DNA from: Dysgonamonadaceae bacterium
GTDB lineage: Bacteria > Bacteroidota > Bacteroidia > Bacteroidales > Azobacteroidaceae
Length of the DNA: 64,000 nt
Reading direction: 5' to 3'
Assembly (NCBI GenBank): GCA_031260045.1
Contig: JAIRKO010000036.1
Location: forward strand, 1-64,000
Shown here: one piece after another, positions 27,273-35,023 of the stretch
Numbering within the stretch: the stretch's first letter is position 1
How the letters are laid out: every line of letters begins with the position of its first letter
The notes under the pieces: model-generated
Database searches by the model: none
Seen by the model: only the letters and a program-made list of their open reading frames with translations
Told to the model about the DNA's origin: nothing
Made by a program: the position numbers and the translations under genes

Positions 27273-28211
27273 TCACCGCGCAATAATAAACGTAACCGTC
27301 TTATTACCCCGATAAGCCCCTTTCCCGCGAATCGTGCATTCGGCGTTACCCACTTCAATATTGTGCTTATAGGTAACGTCATAATCTTTACCGAGTACCA
27401 GCCGGACGGTTTCGCCTTTGTTGGTTACATAAAGCACGTCGACGGGAGGCGTAACGGGACGACCGGTGTACTGCTGCTGCTGGATGGGCGCAGGTTCTGC
27501 GTTGACGATGTCGATTTTCGTATGATGGTGGTCATGCTCTTTGAAATACTCAATCGTCATGTTCAGTTGTTTGATAAATTCGCTGCAATCCGGTTCGCCG
27601 CCGATAAGCGCATGAGCGTTGATGAACGCGGCGATGCTGCGATAAACAATATCAATCTCTTTGCGAATGTTGCTCATCTTTTCAGCGGGTTTTGCGCTCC
27701 ATTCGGCGTTGCGCTGGTCGAAAAGGTTGTCAAATTCGGCTTGCGCGGCGACAAGTTCGGTAATCCAGCCGTCGAGTTTGAGCAAAGTAAGCTGCGCGGT
27801 ATAATTGGCTTGCAGGTCGGCGGTCAGCGCTTTAATGGCGGCAGATTCTTCCTCATAAGATTTCTTTTCTATCAAGCCGCGAAAATCTTTGAGCCGATTT
27901 TCGACGGTATGCGCCGCCGCAACTTTGTCGGGGTCGTAATGATACAGAAAAGCGTCGATGGCGGTGGAAAAACCGACAATGGCGCGGTCGCGGCGATTGT
28001 CGGCTTCGGCAATCTGTTCGGTGAATTGGCTCGTTTTGGCGGAGTCGACCATCGAGCCTTCCTTGTCAAACAGGCTCATCAGTTGGGGGTACATTTGGCT
28101 GACAAGATCGGCTACGTTTGTGTATTTTGTAAATAATTCTTTCAGCCTGAAATAAAATTGGTAGTGCGCTTCGTTGCGCAGGTGCGTAAGACGAATGGAA
28201 TTAATTTTCAT
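27273..28211 (-). CDS. DUF6261-family protein with a C-terminal Ig-like module
   Basis: A 312-residue protein, probably cytoplasmic (no signal peptide). Residues about 1-215 are almost wholly helical and start with LTHLRNEAHYQFY, which I recognise as the Bacteroidota family DUF6261. After a Pro/Gln linker (PAPIQQQQYTGRPVTPP) residues about 240-312 resemble the secreted Ig-like repeats of the type GKDYDVTYKHNIEVGNAECTIRGKG.Y.G.KTVTF. Joining such a module to a protein without an export signal is odd. The function is unknown. A 41-bp tandem array stands directly upstream. Confidence 0.75.
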   Translation of the reverse strand: MKINSIRLTHLRNEAHYQFYFRLKELFTKYTNVADLVSQMYPQLMSLFDKEGSMVDSAKTSQFTEQIAEADNRRDRAIVGFSTAIDAFLYHYDPDKVAAAHTVENRLKDFRGLIEKKSYEEESAAIKALTADLQANYTAQLTLLKLDGWITELVAAQAEFDNLFDQRNAEWSAKPAEKMSNIRKEIDIVYRSIAAFINAHALIGGEPDCSEFIKQLNMTIEYFKEHDHHHTKIDIVNAEPAPIQQQQYTGRPVTPPVDVLYVTNKGETVRLVLGKDYDVTYKHNIEVGNAECTIRGKGAYRGNKTVTFIIAR

Positions 28212-28266
28212 TTTTTTTGATATTTAAATTTATTGTAAAAATATTATAAAATGCTTTTCGACACGT

Positions 28267-28490
28267 GTCGAAAGTCTCCCGCAGTCGTCGGGGCGTTTTT
28301 GACAGTTGTCGAAAGTCTCCCGCAGCCGTCGGGGCGTTTTTGACAGCCGTCGAAAGCTTCCCGAAGCCGTCGGGGCGTTTTTGACAGCCGTCGAAAGTTT
28401 CCCGAAGCCGTCGGGACGTTTTTGACAGCCGTCGAAATATCCCGAATACGTCAGGGACGTTTTCGACAACTGTCAAAAACGTCCCCGTTA
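28267..28490. repeat. 41-bp tandem repeat array (5 units plus remnant) ending in a hairpin
   Basis: GTCGAAA starts exactly every 41 bp at 28267, 28308, 28349, 28390 and 28431. Each unit has CGTCGGGGCGTTTTTGACAG or a close variant. A sixth start at 28472 runs into inverted sequence, so GGGACGTTTTCGACA (28453-28467) pairs with TGTCAAAAACGTCCC (28470-28484). The array fills the gap between secG and the DUF6261 gene. There are no unique spacers, so it is not CRISPR. Confidence 0.9.
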
Positions 28491-28513
28491 CGTTCGCCGA
28501 CAGTTTTCAAGTT

Positions 28514-28876
28514 TTATTCGTTAGGAAGTTCCTGCCCCCCGCTTCCCCCGCTCGGAACAGCCGTCCCGAAAGGCGCAGTCGCATTAGGATTGGTCGTGTT
28601 TTCCTGAATATTCATCATTTCGTCTTTGAGGGAATCGCCACTCGCATTCGACCTGCGGGCGACCGAAATCGAAGCGAATATACTCAACACGACAATCGAA
28701 ATGGCTAATGTTGCGGTTGCTTTTTCAAGGAAATCGGTCGTTCTGCGAACGCCCATGATCTGGTTTGAAGAGGAAAAACCCGCCGCCAAACCGCCACCTT
28801 TGGAATTTTGGATAACTACGAAAAATATCAACGCCATCGAAAGAATAACAATCAAGATAGTAATAAAGGTGTACAT
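28514..28876 (-). CDS. secG: Preprotein translocase subunit SecG
   Basis: A 120-residue SecG with two membrane segments (about 2-22 and 55-75) separated by the conserved QNSKGGGLAAGFSSS loop. The SecYEG channel uses it to aid SecA-driven export. The tail after residue 80 is Asn/Thr/Gly-rich and disordered. It is the last gene of a sigma-54-activator / lptE / TPR / secG operon whose order is usual for Bacteroidota. A strong hairpin at 28453-28484 follows and may end the transcript. Confidence 0.95.
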   Translation of the reverse strand: MYTFITILIVILSMALIFFVVIQNSKGGGLAAGFSSSNQIMGVRRTTDFLEKATATLAISIVVLSIFASISVARRSNASGDSLKDEMMNIQENTTNPNATAPFGTAVPSGGSGGQELPNE

Positions 28877-28889
28877 TTTTTATTCCGTT

Positions 28890-29591
28890 TTATTGTTTAT
28901 ATATAGTCAAATCCTCTAACATCTGGATTCGGTCTGCAAAGTAACTAAATTTTTCCGGATAACGCAAAACTATTTTCCGGATAATATCCAGCGCTTTTTC
29001 GTATTTCCGCTGTTTAATGAAAATTTTCGCCATCGTTTCGGTAGCGAAATCCTCGTCGTCTAATTGTTCCGGCTCATCGACAGGCTCGTCGACAAGTTCG
29101 TTGGGGTCCACCCATTCGATTTTTATCGACGAGATGTCTTTTTCCAAAAAATCATCAATCGCGTTCTGAAATTGCGTGGGCTTGGTTTCTTCTCTGTTTT
29201 CCGAAAGAAAACTCTTGACATAATCGACAGAAACGGCGGGAGCATCCTGCAATTTTTTCGGCATTTCGCCCTGTTTGGCCAGGAAAGCATCGATCCTCTT
29301 GAAGAAGAAATCGGCGTTTTTGGGTGTTTCCTTCCGCAGGGCTTCAAGCTTGGCTGCGTCGAAAAACCGGCTTTCGATCCAAAAGAACAGTTGTTTCCGG
29401 TCGTTCAGGTAAGCCGCCGTCTTTTGCAATTCGCTGGAGAAACGCTCGTCTTTCCGGTGAAAAAGAGTCATCGCGTAAAGTAAGTGCGCCAACTGGAAAT
29501 AAGGATATTTCCGAATAATTTTCGACAAATGGGACAGCGTTCTTTTTTCATACTTCGCCTTGCCCTGCATCAATTTGATTATTTTTTCCAT
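28890..29591 (-). CDS. TPR-like helical protein of the secG operon
   Basis: A 233-residue helical protein without signal peptide. The N-terminal half has helices such as LSKIIRKYPYFQLAHLLYAM; the C terminus has one recognisable TPR-like unit (ETMAKIFIKQRKYEKALDIIRKIVLRYPEK). An acidic linker (about 160-180: DEPVDEPEQLDDEDFATE) divides them. The position between lptE and secG is typical in Bacteroidota. It probably mediates protein contacts; no specific role is established from the sequence. Confidence 0.8.
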   Translation of the reverse strand: MEKIIKLMQGKAKYEKRTLSHLSKIIRKYPYFQLAHLLYAMTLFHRKDERFSSELQKTAAYLNDRKQLFFWIESRFFDAAKLEALRKETPKNADFFFKRIDAFLAKQGEMPKKLQDAPAVSVDYVKSFLSENREETKPTQFQNAIDDFLEKDISSIKIEWVDPNELVDEPVDEPEQLDDEDFATETMAKIFIKQRKYEKALDIIRKIVLRYPEKFSYFADRIQMLEDLTIYKQ

Positions 29592-29606
29592 AACATATGT
29601 TTGAAT

Positions 29607-30119
29607 TTACCAGTTTGCAACCGTTGCATTATAAATCATATCCACTATTTCGTTCACCATTTCTTCGACCAACTGGCTTTCTACCGATTCCAGCGGGATG
29701 TTTCCGTCAAACTCCCTGAACGCCGAAAACGTTTGATCCAGGTCTTTATTTGCCTCTTTATTGTTGATATAATGAACGCGGATCGACACCGTCAAGCGGG
29801 TTTTTGAAGCGTAATCGTCTGCTTTCACAGCCTGTCCGGTCAGTTGGTAGCCGGTGATTTCCCCCTCTATTTCGATGTCGGCGTCGTTGGTGGTTTCTTT
29901 CAGGCGGGTTTGTTCGATAAATCGTTTTCTCAGCGCCAAATCGAACACTTGGGTCATCAGCGGATAATTCGGCGTTCGGTTGGGAAATTCTGCAATGCGC
30001 ACGGTTTTCGTCATGTCGTAATTAATGCTTCCCCCTTCGAGTTTGTAGGAAACCGAACAGGCGGCGAAAATGATTTCCGCTGCAATGATGCTCCATATGT
30101 AATATAAATATGTTCGCAT
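29607..30119 (-). CDS. lptE: LptE-family outer-membrane LPS assembly lipoprotein
   Basis: A 170-residue lipoprotein. The hydrophobic N terminus ends in a lipobox (IFAACS, cysteine about 21). The body matches the Bacteroidota LptE family: ISYKLEGGSINYD-like start, R.AEFPN and LA..R..IEQTRL segments. LptE plugs the LptD barrel, which delivers lipopolysaccharide to the cell surface. It lies 16 nt from both neighbours in the secG operon. Confidence 0.85.
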   Translation of the reverse strand: MRTYLYYIWSIIAAEIIFAACSVSYKLEGGSINYDMTKTVRIAEFPNRTPNYPLMTQVFDLALRKRFIEQTRLKETTNDADIEIEGEITGYQLTGQAVKADDYASKTRLTVSIRVHYINNKEANKDLDQTFSAFREFDGNIPLESVESQLVEEMVNEIVDMIYNATVANW

Positions 30120-30135
30120 ATTATTTTAATAATGA

Positions 30136-31347
30136 TTAATCACTAATTTCATACTCCTTAATCTTCCTATACAAAGTCCGCTCCGAAATCTTCAACTCCA
30201 AAGCAGCGTCTTTCCGTTTCCCCTTGTTGCGTTCCAAAGCCTTTTTAATCATCTCCCGTTCAACCTCATTGAGCGACAAGGATTCATCGACATCTTTCAT
30301 TTCCACATATTCGGCGATGTCGGAGACAGGCTCTTCGTCAATAAAATCTTTCAATTCCCGTGCGTTGGAATGCCGGAAAATGGGATGGGAAAAGTTTGTC
30401 GGCACTTGCGACTTGATTTTACCCATCGCCGGCACTAATTTCTTCAATTCGTTAATATCTCGCCGCATGTCGAACAGGATTTGATAGAGTATATCCCGTT
30501 CGCTGCTGAAGGTATGCCGTTCGTAATCGGCGGAGTTCATCAAAACCGGCAGGTGGTCTGTTTCGGGAAATTCCAGATAGGTTTGCAAGACCTCCGCCGA
30601 AATTTCCCGCGCCGGTTCGATAATGGACATCCGCTCGACGATGTTCTTCAACTCGCGGATGTTGCCTGGCCAATGGTATTTAAACAGCAGCGGGTGGGCG
30701 TCGTCGGTCAGGAACACGGCCGGCATTTTGTATTTCTCGGCAAAATCGCTCGCAAATTTTCTGAACAATAGGGGAATGTCGTCCTGCCGGTCGCGCAGGG
30801 GCGGGATGTTGAGCGGCACGGTATTCAAACGGTAATACAAATCTTCCCTGAATTTCCCGTTGCGTATGGCTTTCTGCAAATCCAGATTGGTGGCGGCGAT
30901 AATGCGCACATTCGTTTTCTGCACGCTGGAGGAACCCACTTTGAGAAACTCGCCGTATTCCAGCACCCGCAACAGGCGCGCCTGCGTGGCAAGCGGCAAT
31001 TCGCCGACTTCGTCCAAAAATATCGTTCCGTTGTCGGCGACTTCAAAATAACCTTTCCGGTCGGACAAAGCGCCGGTAAACGATCCCTTTTCGTGTCCGA
31101 AAAGTTCCGAATCAATTGTCCCTTCGGGGATGGCGCCGCAATTAACCGCAATGTAAGCGCCGTGTTTCCGGATGCTGTTTTGATGGATAATGCGGGGGAA
31201 AGCCTCTTTTCCCACGCCGCTTTCGCCCATAATCAATACCGAAAGGTCGGTGGGGGCAATCAAAACGGCTTTTTCGATTTCTCGGTTGAGTAGGGGGCTG
31301 TTGCCTGTGATTCCGAAGCGTTGTCTTATTTGATGAAGATCAATCAT
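30136..31347 (-). CDS. Sigma-54-dependent transcriptional activator (AAA+ and Fis-type HTH)
   Basis: A 403-residue bacterial enhancer-binding protein lacking an N-terminal receiver or sensor domain. The AAA+ domain begins at once: Walker A GESGVGKEAF (about 41), the sigma-54 contact loop GSFTGA, and Walker B GTIFLDEVGELP. The C terminus has a Fis-type helix-turn-helix (KRKDAALELKISERTLYRKI). Without a receiver its control must be by abundance or by a partner. It is the first gene of the lptE-TPR-secG operon. No -12/-24 promoter was identified here. Confidence 0.93.
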   Translation of the reverse strand: MIDLHQIRQRFGITGNSPLLNREIEKAVLIAPTDLSVLIMGESGVGKEAFPRIIHQNSIRKHGAYIAVNCGAIPEGTIDSELFGHEKGSFTGALSDRKGYFEVADNGTIFLDEVGELPLATQARLLRVLEYGEFLKVGSSSVQKTNVRIIAATNLDLQKAIRNGKFREDLYYRLNTVPLNIPPLRDRQDDIPLLFRKFASDFAEKYKMPAVFLTDDAHPLLFKYHWPGNIRELKNIVERMSIIEPAREISAEVLQTYLEFPETDHLPVLMNSADYERHTFSSERDILYQILFDMRRDINELKKLVPAMGKIKSQVPTNFSHPIFRHSNARELKDFIDEEPVSDIAEYVEMKDVDESLSLNEVEREMIKKALERNKGKRKDAALELKISERTLYRKIKEYEISD

Positions 31348-31380
31348 GTTTCAATTAATGGTTAAGAGTTAGTGAAACAT

Positions 31381-31450
31381 CGCAGTTGTCATTGCGAACT
31401 GCGAAGCGGTGGGGTCAAAAGCCCCGTCATCCTGTGCCGCGCACGTCATT
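31381..31450. repeat. Half copy of the dispersed intergenic repeat
   Basis: GTCATTGCGAACTGCGAAGCGGTG resembles the right half of the full element; the following CGTCATTCTC is a remnant. It lies between the thrA end and the sigma-54 activator gene start. Confidence 0.6.
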
Positions 31451-31452
31451 CT

Positions 31453-33882
31453 CTAAATGTTCGCAATACTAATAATATCCGCAAAAACACCAGCCGCCGT
31501 AACGGCAGCGCCGGCGCCATAGCCTTTGATAATCATCGGAAATTCGTTGTAGCGTTCCGTCGATATCATGATAATGTTGTTGCTGCCCTCCAATTCGTAG
31601 AAAGGATGACTGCGGTCGACCGCCTGCAATCCCACGCGGCATTTGCCGTTGTCCATTTCCGCCACGAAGCGGTAGCGTTTGCCTTGCGTTTCCAGTTCTC
31701 GCCGTTTTTGTTCAAATTCGGCGTCCAATTCGGGGATTGCTTTCCGGAAATCCTCCGGCGAACCTGCAAAATAGCGGTCGGGAATAAACAAATGTTTTTC
31801 CACATCCGACTGATTGACCTTGTAACCCGCTTCGCGGGAAAGGATAACCAATTTGCGAATCACATCCGTTCCGCTCAGGTCGATGCGCGGGTCGGGTTCG
31901 GAGAAACGCGCTTCCCGCGCCATTTCGATGGCTTTGCTCAGCGGAATATTTTCCGAAAGCGTATTGAAAATAAAGTTCAAAGTCCCCGACAAAACGGCTT
32001 GCAGCTTGAGGATTTTATCCCCGCTGTTGATTAAGGCGTTCATCGTGTTGATAATCGGCAATCCCGCGCCCACATTTGTTTCAAACAGGAACTTCACGCC
32101 TTTTTTACGCGCCGTTTCTTTCAAATGCAGGTAATTTTCATATTCCGAAGCCGTCGCAATTTTATTGGCGGCGACCACCGAAATATTGTGCGACAGGAAA
32201 TCGGCGTAAAGCGGCGCAATTTCTTCGCTCGCGGTGCAATCGACAAATACGGAATTGAAAATATTCATCTTCAATATCTCGTCCCGCAGCAGGTTGGGCG
32301 AAGTCGGCAAGCCTGCTTGCAGTTCGTCCCGAAAATTATCCAGTTCGATGCCTTTGCGGTTCAATATCATATGTTCCGCATCGGCGATGCCGACAACATT
32401 TAGCTTTAACCGGTTGTGTTCCATCAAGGTTTTTTGTTGCCTGCGGATTTGTTCCAACAGGTTGCCGCCAACCGTCCCCGTTCCCGTGAGGAACACGTTC
32501 AGCACCTGATATTCCGAAAGGAAAAACGAATCGTGAATCGAATTCAGGGCTTTGCGAAGATAGCGGCTGTCGATGACGAAAGAAATATTGGTCTCCGAAG
32601 CGCCCTGCGCACAGGCAATCACGCTAATTCCGCTGCGTCCGAGCGTTCCAAACAGTTTTCCGGCAATTCCCGGCGTTCGTTTCATGTTTTCGCCGACGAT
32701 GGCAACGGTTGCCAAGTCTTTTTCGGCTGCAATATCGTTGATTTCGCCCTGCAACAGTTCCAAGCGAAACTCTTCTTTCAGGACATTTACGGACAAATCA
32801 GCGTCTTCATTTTTCACGGCAAACGAGGTGGTGTTTTCCGACGAAGCCTGCGAAACCATAAACACGCTGATACCGGCTTTGGAAAGGGCTTTGAAAATCC
32901 GGTAATTGACGCCGATGATGCCAACCATCCCCAACCCCCGAATAGTAACCAAACAGGTATCGCCGATGGAGGAAATCCCTTTGATGGACTTCCCGCCGTT
33001 TGCCGTATCTTTGGAAATATAAGTTCCGGGCGACGCAGGATTAAAGGTGTTTTTGATGCGGATGGGAATGCTTTTGTGATAGACGGGGAAAATGGTCGGC
33101 GGATAAATCACTTTGGCGCCGAAATTCGAGAGTTCCATCGCTTCGGTGTAACTCAATTCCTTGATTACGTATGCGCTGCTGATAATTCTGGGGTCGGCGG
33201 TCATGAAACCGTCCACATCCGTCCAGATTTCGAGAACGCCCGCGTCGAGTGCGGCGGCAATGATTGCGGCGGTATAATCGGAGCCGCCGCGTCCCAAGTT
33301 TGTAATTTCCCCCGTTGCAAGGTCTTGGGCGATAAATCCGGGAACGACCGACACCGCAGGACAATCGGCAAAGCGTTTCCGTATCAGTTCGTTGCTTACC
33401 GTGAAATCAACGATGTGTTTTTTGAATTGTTTTTCGGTTTTAATAAATTCGCAGGCGTCGAAAAGTTGCGCGTTCGGAATTACGTGGGCAACGATGAGGG
33501 AACTCAATCGCTCGCCGTAGCTGACAATGATGTCGGAAGTTTTTTGCGAAAGGTCGCGCACCAAAAAAACGCCTTTCAGGATGTTTCCGAGTTCGTCGGA
33601 AAGCGTCGTCGTTTGTTTCAGTACGTGATTGCGGACGGTCGGGTCGGTAATTGCATTTTCTACCGTTTCTATGTGTCGACGAACGATTTCGCCGTATTCT
33701 TTTTCGTAGTTCGAGTCGCCCCGCGCCGCCGTTTCGGAAGTCGACAGTAGCCTGTCGGTTACGCCGCCCATGGCTGAAACGACAATAACGACAGGCTCGT
33801 CGACAGTTTCCACAATTTCTTTGACTTTCAAGATATTTTGAGCGGAACCGGTGGATGTTCCGCCGAATTTCATAACTTTCAT
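31453..33882 (-). CDS. thrA: Bifunctional aspartate kinase / homoserine dehydrogenase I
   Basis: The 809-residue fusion catalyses the first and third steps from aspartate to threonine and methionine. The kinase domain (about 1-290) begins with MKFGGTSTGSA and has the TNLGRGGSDYTA motif. Two ACT-like regulatory units (about 310-450) include ISSIGDTCLVTIRGLGM. The homoserine dehydrogenase domain (about 460-809) opens with the NAD(P)-binding FLTGTGTVGGNL and has the KIATASEYENY-type catalytic region. The length is standard. No leader peptide or attenuator is apparent upstream. thrC is 20 kb away, so the thr genes are dispersed. Confidence 0.97.
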   Translation of the reverse strand: MKVMKFGGTSTGSAQNILKVKEIVETVDEPVVIVVSAMGGVTDRLLSTSETAARGDSNYEKEYGEIVRRHIETVENAITDPTVRNHVLKQTTTLSDELGNILKGVFLVRDLSQKTSDIIVSYGERLSSLIVAHVIPNAQLFDACEFIKTEKQFKKHIVDFTVSNELIRKRFADCPAVSVVPGFIAQDLATGEITNLGRGGSDYTAAIIAAALDAGVLEIWTDVDGFMTADPRIISSAYVIKELSYTEAMELSNFGAKVIYPPTIFPVYHKSIPIRIKNTFNPASPGTYISKDTANGGKSIKGISSIGDTCLVTIRGLGMVGIIGVNYRIFKALSKAGISVFMVSQASSENTTSFAVKNEDADLSVNVLKEEFRLELLQGEINDIAAEKDLATVAIVGENMKRTPGIAGKLFGTLGRSGISVIACAQGASETNISFVIDSRYLRKALNSIHDSFFLSEYQVLNVFLTGTGTVGGNLLEQIRRQQKTLMEHNRLKLNVVGIADAEHMILNRKGIELDNFRDELQAGLPTSPNLLRDEILKMNIFNSVFVDCTASEEIAPLYADFLSHNISVVAANKIATASEYENYLHLKETARKKGVKFLFETNVGAGLPIINTMNALINSGDKILKLQAVLSGTLNFIFNTLSENIPLSKAIEMAREARFSEPDPRIDLSGTDVIRKLVILSREAGYKVNQSDVEKHLFIPDRYFAGSPEDFRKAIPELDAEFEQKRRELETQGKRYRFVAEMDNGKCRVGLQAVDRSHPFYELEGSNNIIMISTERYNEFPMIIKGYGAGAAVTAAGVFADIISIANI

Positions 33883-33913
33883 GCTTGTTGTAAAATTGAT
33901 TTGACTTGCAAAC

Positions 33914-34015
33914 GCCCGTCATCCCGTGCTTGATGTGGGATCTCCCAGAAAAAACGCACTGCGCTTTGCGAGGGATTGCGGGTCTTCGCTACGCCCGCAA
34001 TGACGGCGATTTAGA
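33914..34015. repeat. Degenerate dispersed-repeat region upstream of thrA
   Basis: CCCGTCATCCCGTGCTTGATG at the left and GGGATTGCGGG..TACGCCCGCAATGACG at the right are diverged relatives of the dispersed repeat. Confidence 0.5.
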
Positions 34016-34023
34016 ACGGAGAT

Positions 34024-34332
34024 TCACGCCTCCCCAATAGGTCCGAGAATCGGCGGCATAAAACTCGGCGGCGACGACAATCGAATTTCCCCGTGTTGCG
34101 CCTCAAACTTTTTGATGTTATCGGAAAGCGCCACCTGCAGGCGTTTGGCGTGTTCCGGCGTCAGGATAATGCGCGATTGCACTTTTGCTTTTGGAATACC
34201 CGGCATCATGCGGACGAAATCCAGTACAAATTCGGAGGTAGAATGGGCGATAACCGCCAAATTGGAATAAATGCCTAAAGCAATATCTTCCGAAAGTTCG
34301 ATTTGAATGCCGGTTGGCTGTTCGTTTTTCAT
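34024..34332 (-). CDS. DUF3467 protein
   Basis: A 102-residue protein of the DUF3467 family, recognisable from QIELSEDIALGIYSNLAVIAHS and the conserved FVRMMPGIPKAKVQSRIILTPEHAKRL core. Members are common in Bacteroidota and other bacteria; their function is unknown. There is no signal peptide or membrane segment. It stands alone, oriented as thrA. Confidence 0.9.
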   Translation of the reverse strand: MKNEQPTGIQIELSEDIALGIYSNLAVIAHSTSEFVLDFVRMMPGIPKAKVQSRIILTPEHAKRLQVALSDNIKKFEAQHGEIRLSSPPSFMPPILGPIGEA

Positions 34333-34443
34333 ATTTTTATTGGATTAAAAATTATTTGCTGTCAACTTGTCATATTTGCGACGACAAAAGTAATGATTTT
34401 TATTTAATAAGTACATATTCATAAATTAGTTCGTATTATTTTT

Positions 34444-34581
34444 TCTGGATTGCTTCACTGCTTCGCGGTTCTCAATGACGTGTGCGGTATTTTGGCTTTG
34501 CCGCTACGCCTTCGCTGGTGACGGCTGTGATATTGAAACCTCACTGCGTCATTGCGAAAGCGAAGCCTGAAGCAATCCAGA
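34444..34581. repeat. Dispersed palindromic intergenic repeat, copy 8 (long spacer)
   Basis: CTGGATTGCTTCACTGCTTC..TCAATGACG and the inverted CGTCATTGCGAAAGC..GAAGCAATCCAG are separated by about 70 nt that contain a further partial unit (CTTCGCTGGTGACGG). Confidence 0.8.
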
Positions 34582-34614
34582 AAAAAATATGAACAGTACA
34601 GGTGGTTTTTATTT

Positions 34615-34761
34615 AATGTCATCTGCCAATTACTTAATGTTACTTGCCAATTGCTAAATGGCACGTGCCATTGGCTTAATGTAAGATGCTTTTGAGCGAA
34701 TGTCATCTGCCATTGAACCAACGTTAAATGCCTTTGGGCGAATGTCATCTGCCTTTTTAAA
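34615..34761. repeat. 21-bp tandem repeat array (7 units)
   Basis: The anchor AATG (AACG once) recurs at exactly 21-bp steps: 34615, 34636, 34657, 34678, 34699, 34720 and 34741. The common form is AATGTCATCTGCCAATTGCTT. On the minus strand it keeps one frame from an ATG at 34769, giving heptads of the form QWQMTLS; that frame continues through the dispersed repeat to 34455. Whether this 104-residue frame is translated is unknown. The 690-nt gap 34333-35023 holds only repeats and a promoter. Confidence 0.85.
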
Positions 34762-34845
34762 ATATCCATGTATTTATAAACCGAAGTCAGCAAGCGGAAT
34801 AAATATGAAGGGATAAAAAATGAATATAAAAGGCTAAAATTTGTA

Positions 34846-34875
34846 TTTGGAATTTAGAAATTTAATTTATCTTTG
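34846..34875 (+). promoter_or_regulatory. Promoter of the M6 peptidase gene
   Basis: TTTG at 34846-34849 and TATCTTTG at 34868-34875, spacing 18 bp. The leader is about 140 nt and contains a half copy of the dispersed repeat (34932-34968). Confidence 0.55.
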
Positions 34876-35023
34876 CGGTCGCGATTTGTTGAAACGCGGG
34901 TGGAAAAATGCGGTGAGGGCGTGTATCGCAGCCGTCATTGCGAAAGCAAAACCTGAACAATCCGGAATAAAATATCATTTAATTTTTCACAGGCATCTTT
35001 AAGATTTAAATTATTCATAAATC

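Noticed and set aside
28201..28476. Open minus-strand frames through the 41-bp array
   Set aside because: All frames are open because of the repeat; the 41-bp period shifts frame each unit, so no repeat protein is conserved.
28267..28490. CRISPR-like appearance of the 41-bp repeats
   Set aside because: Units are contiguous with no unique spacers, and no cas genes are near.
30136..31347. Response regulator (NtrC type)
   Set aside because: There is no receiver domain; the AAA+ domain starts near residue 15.
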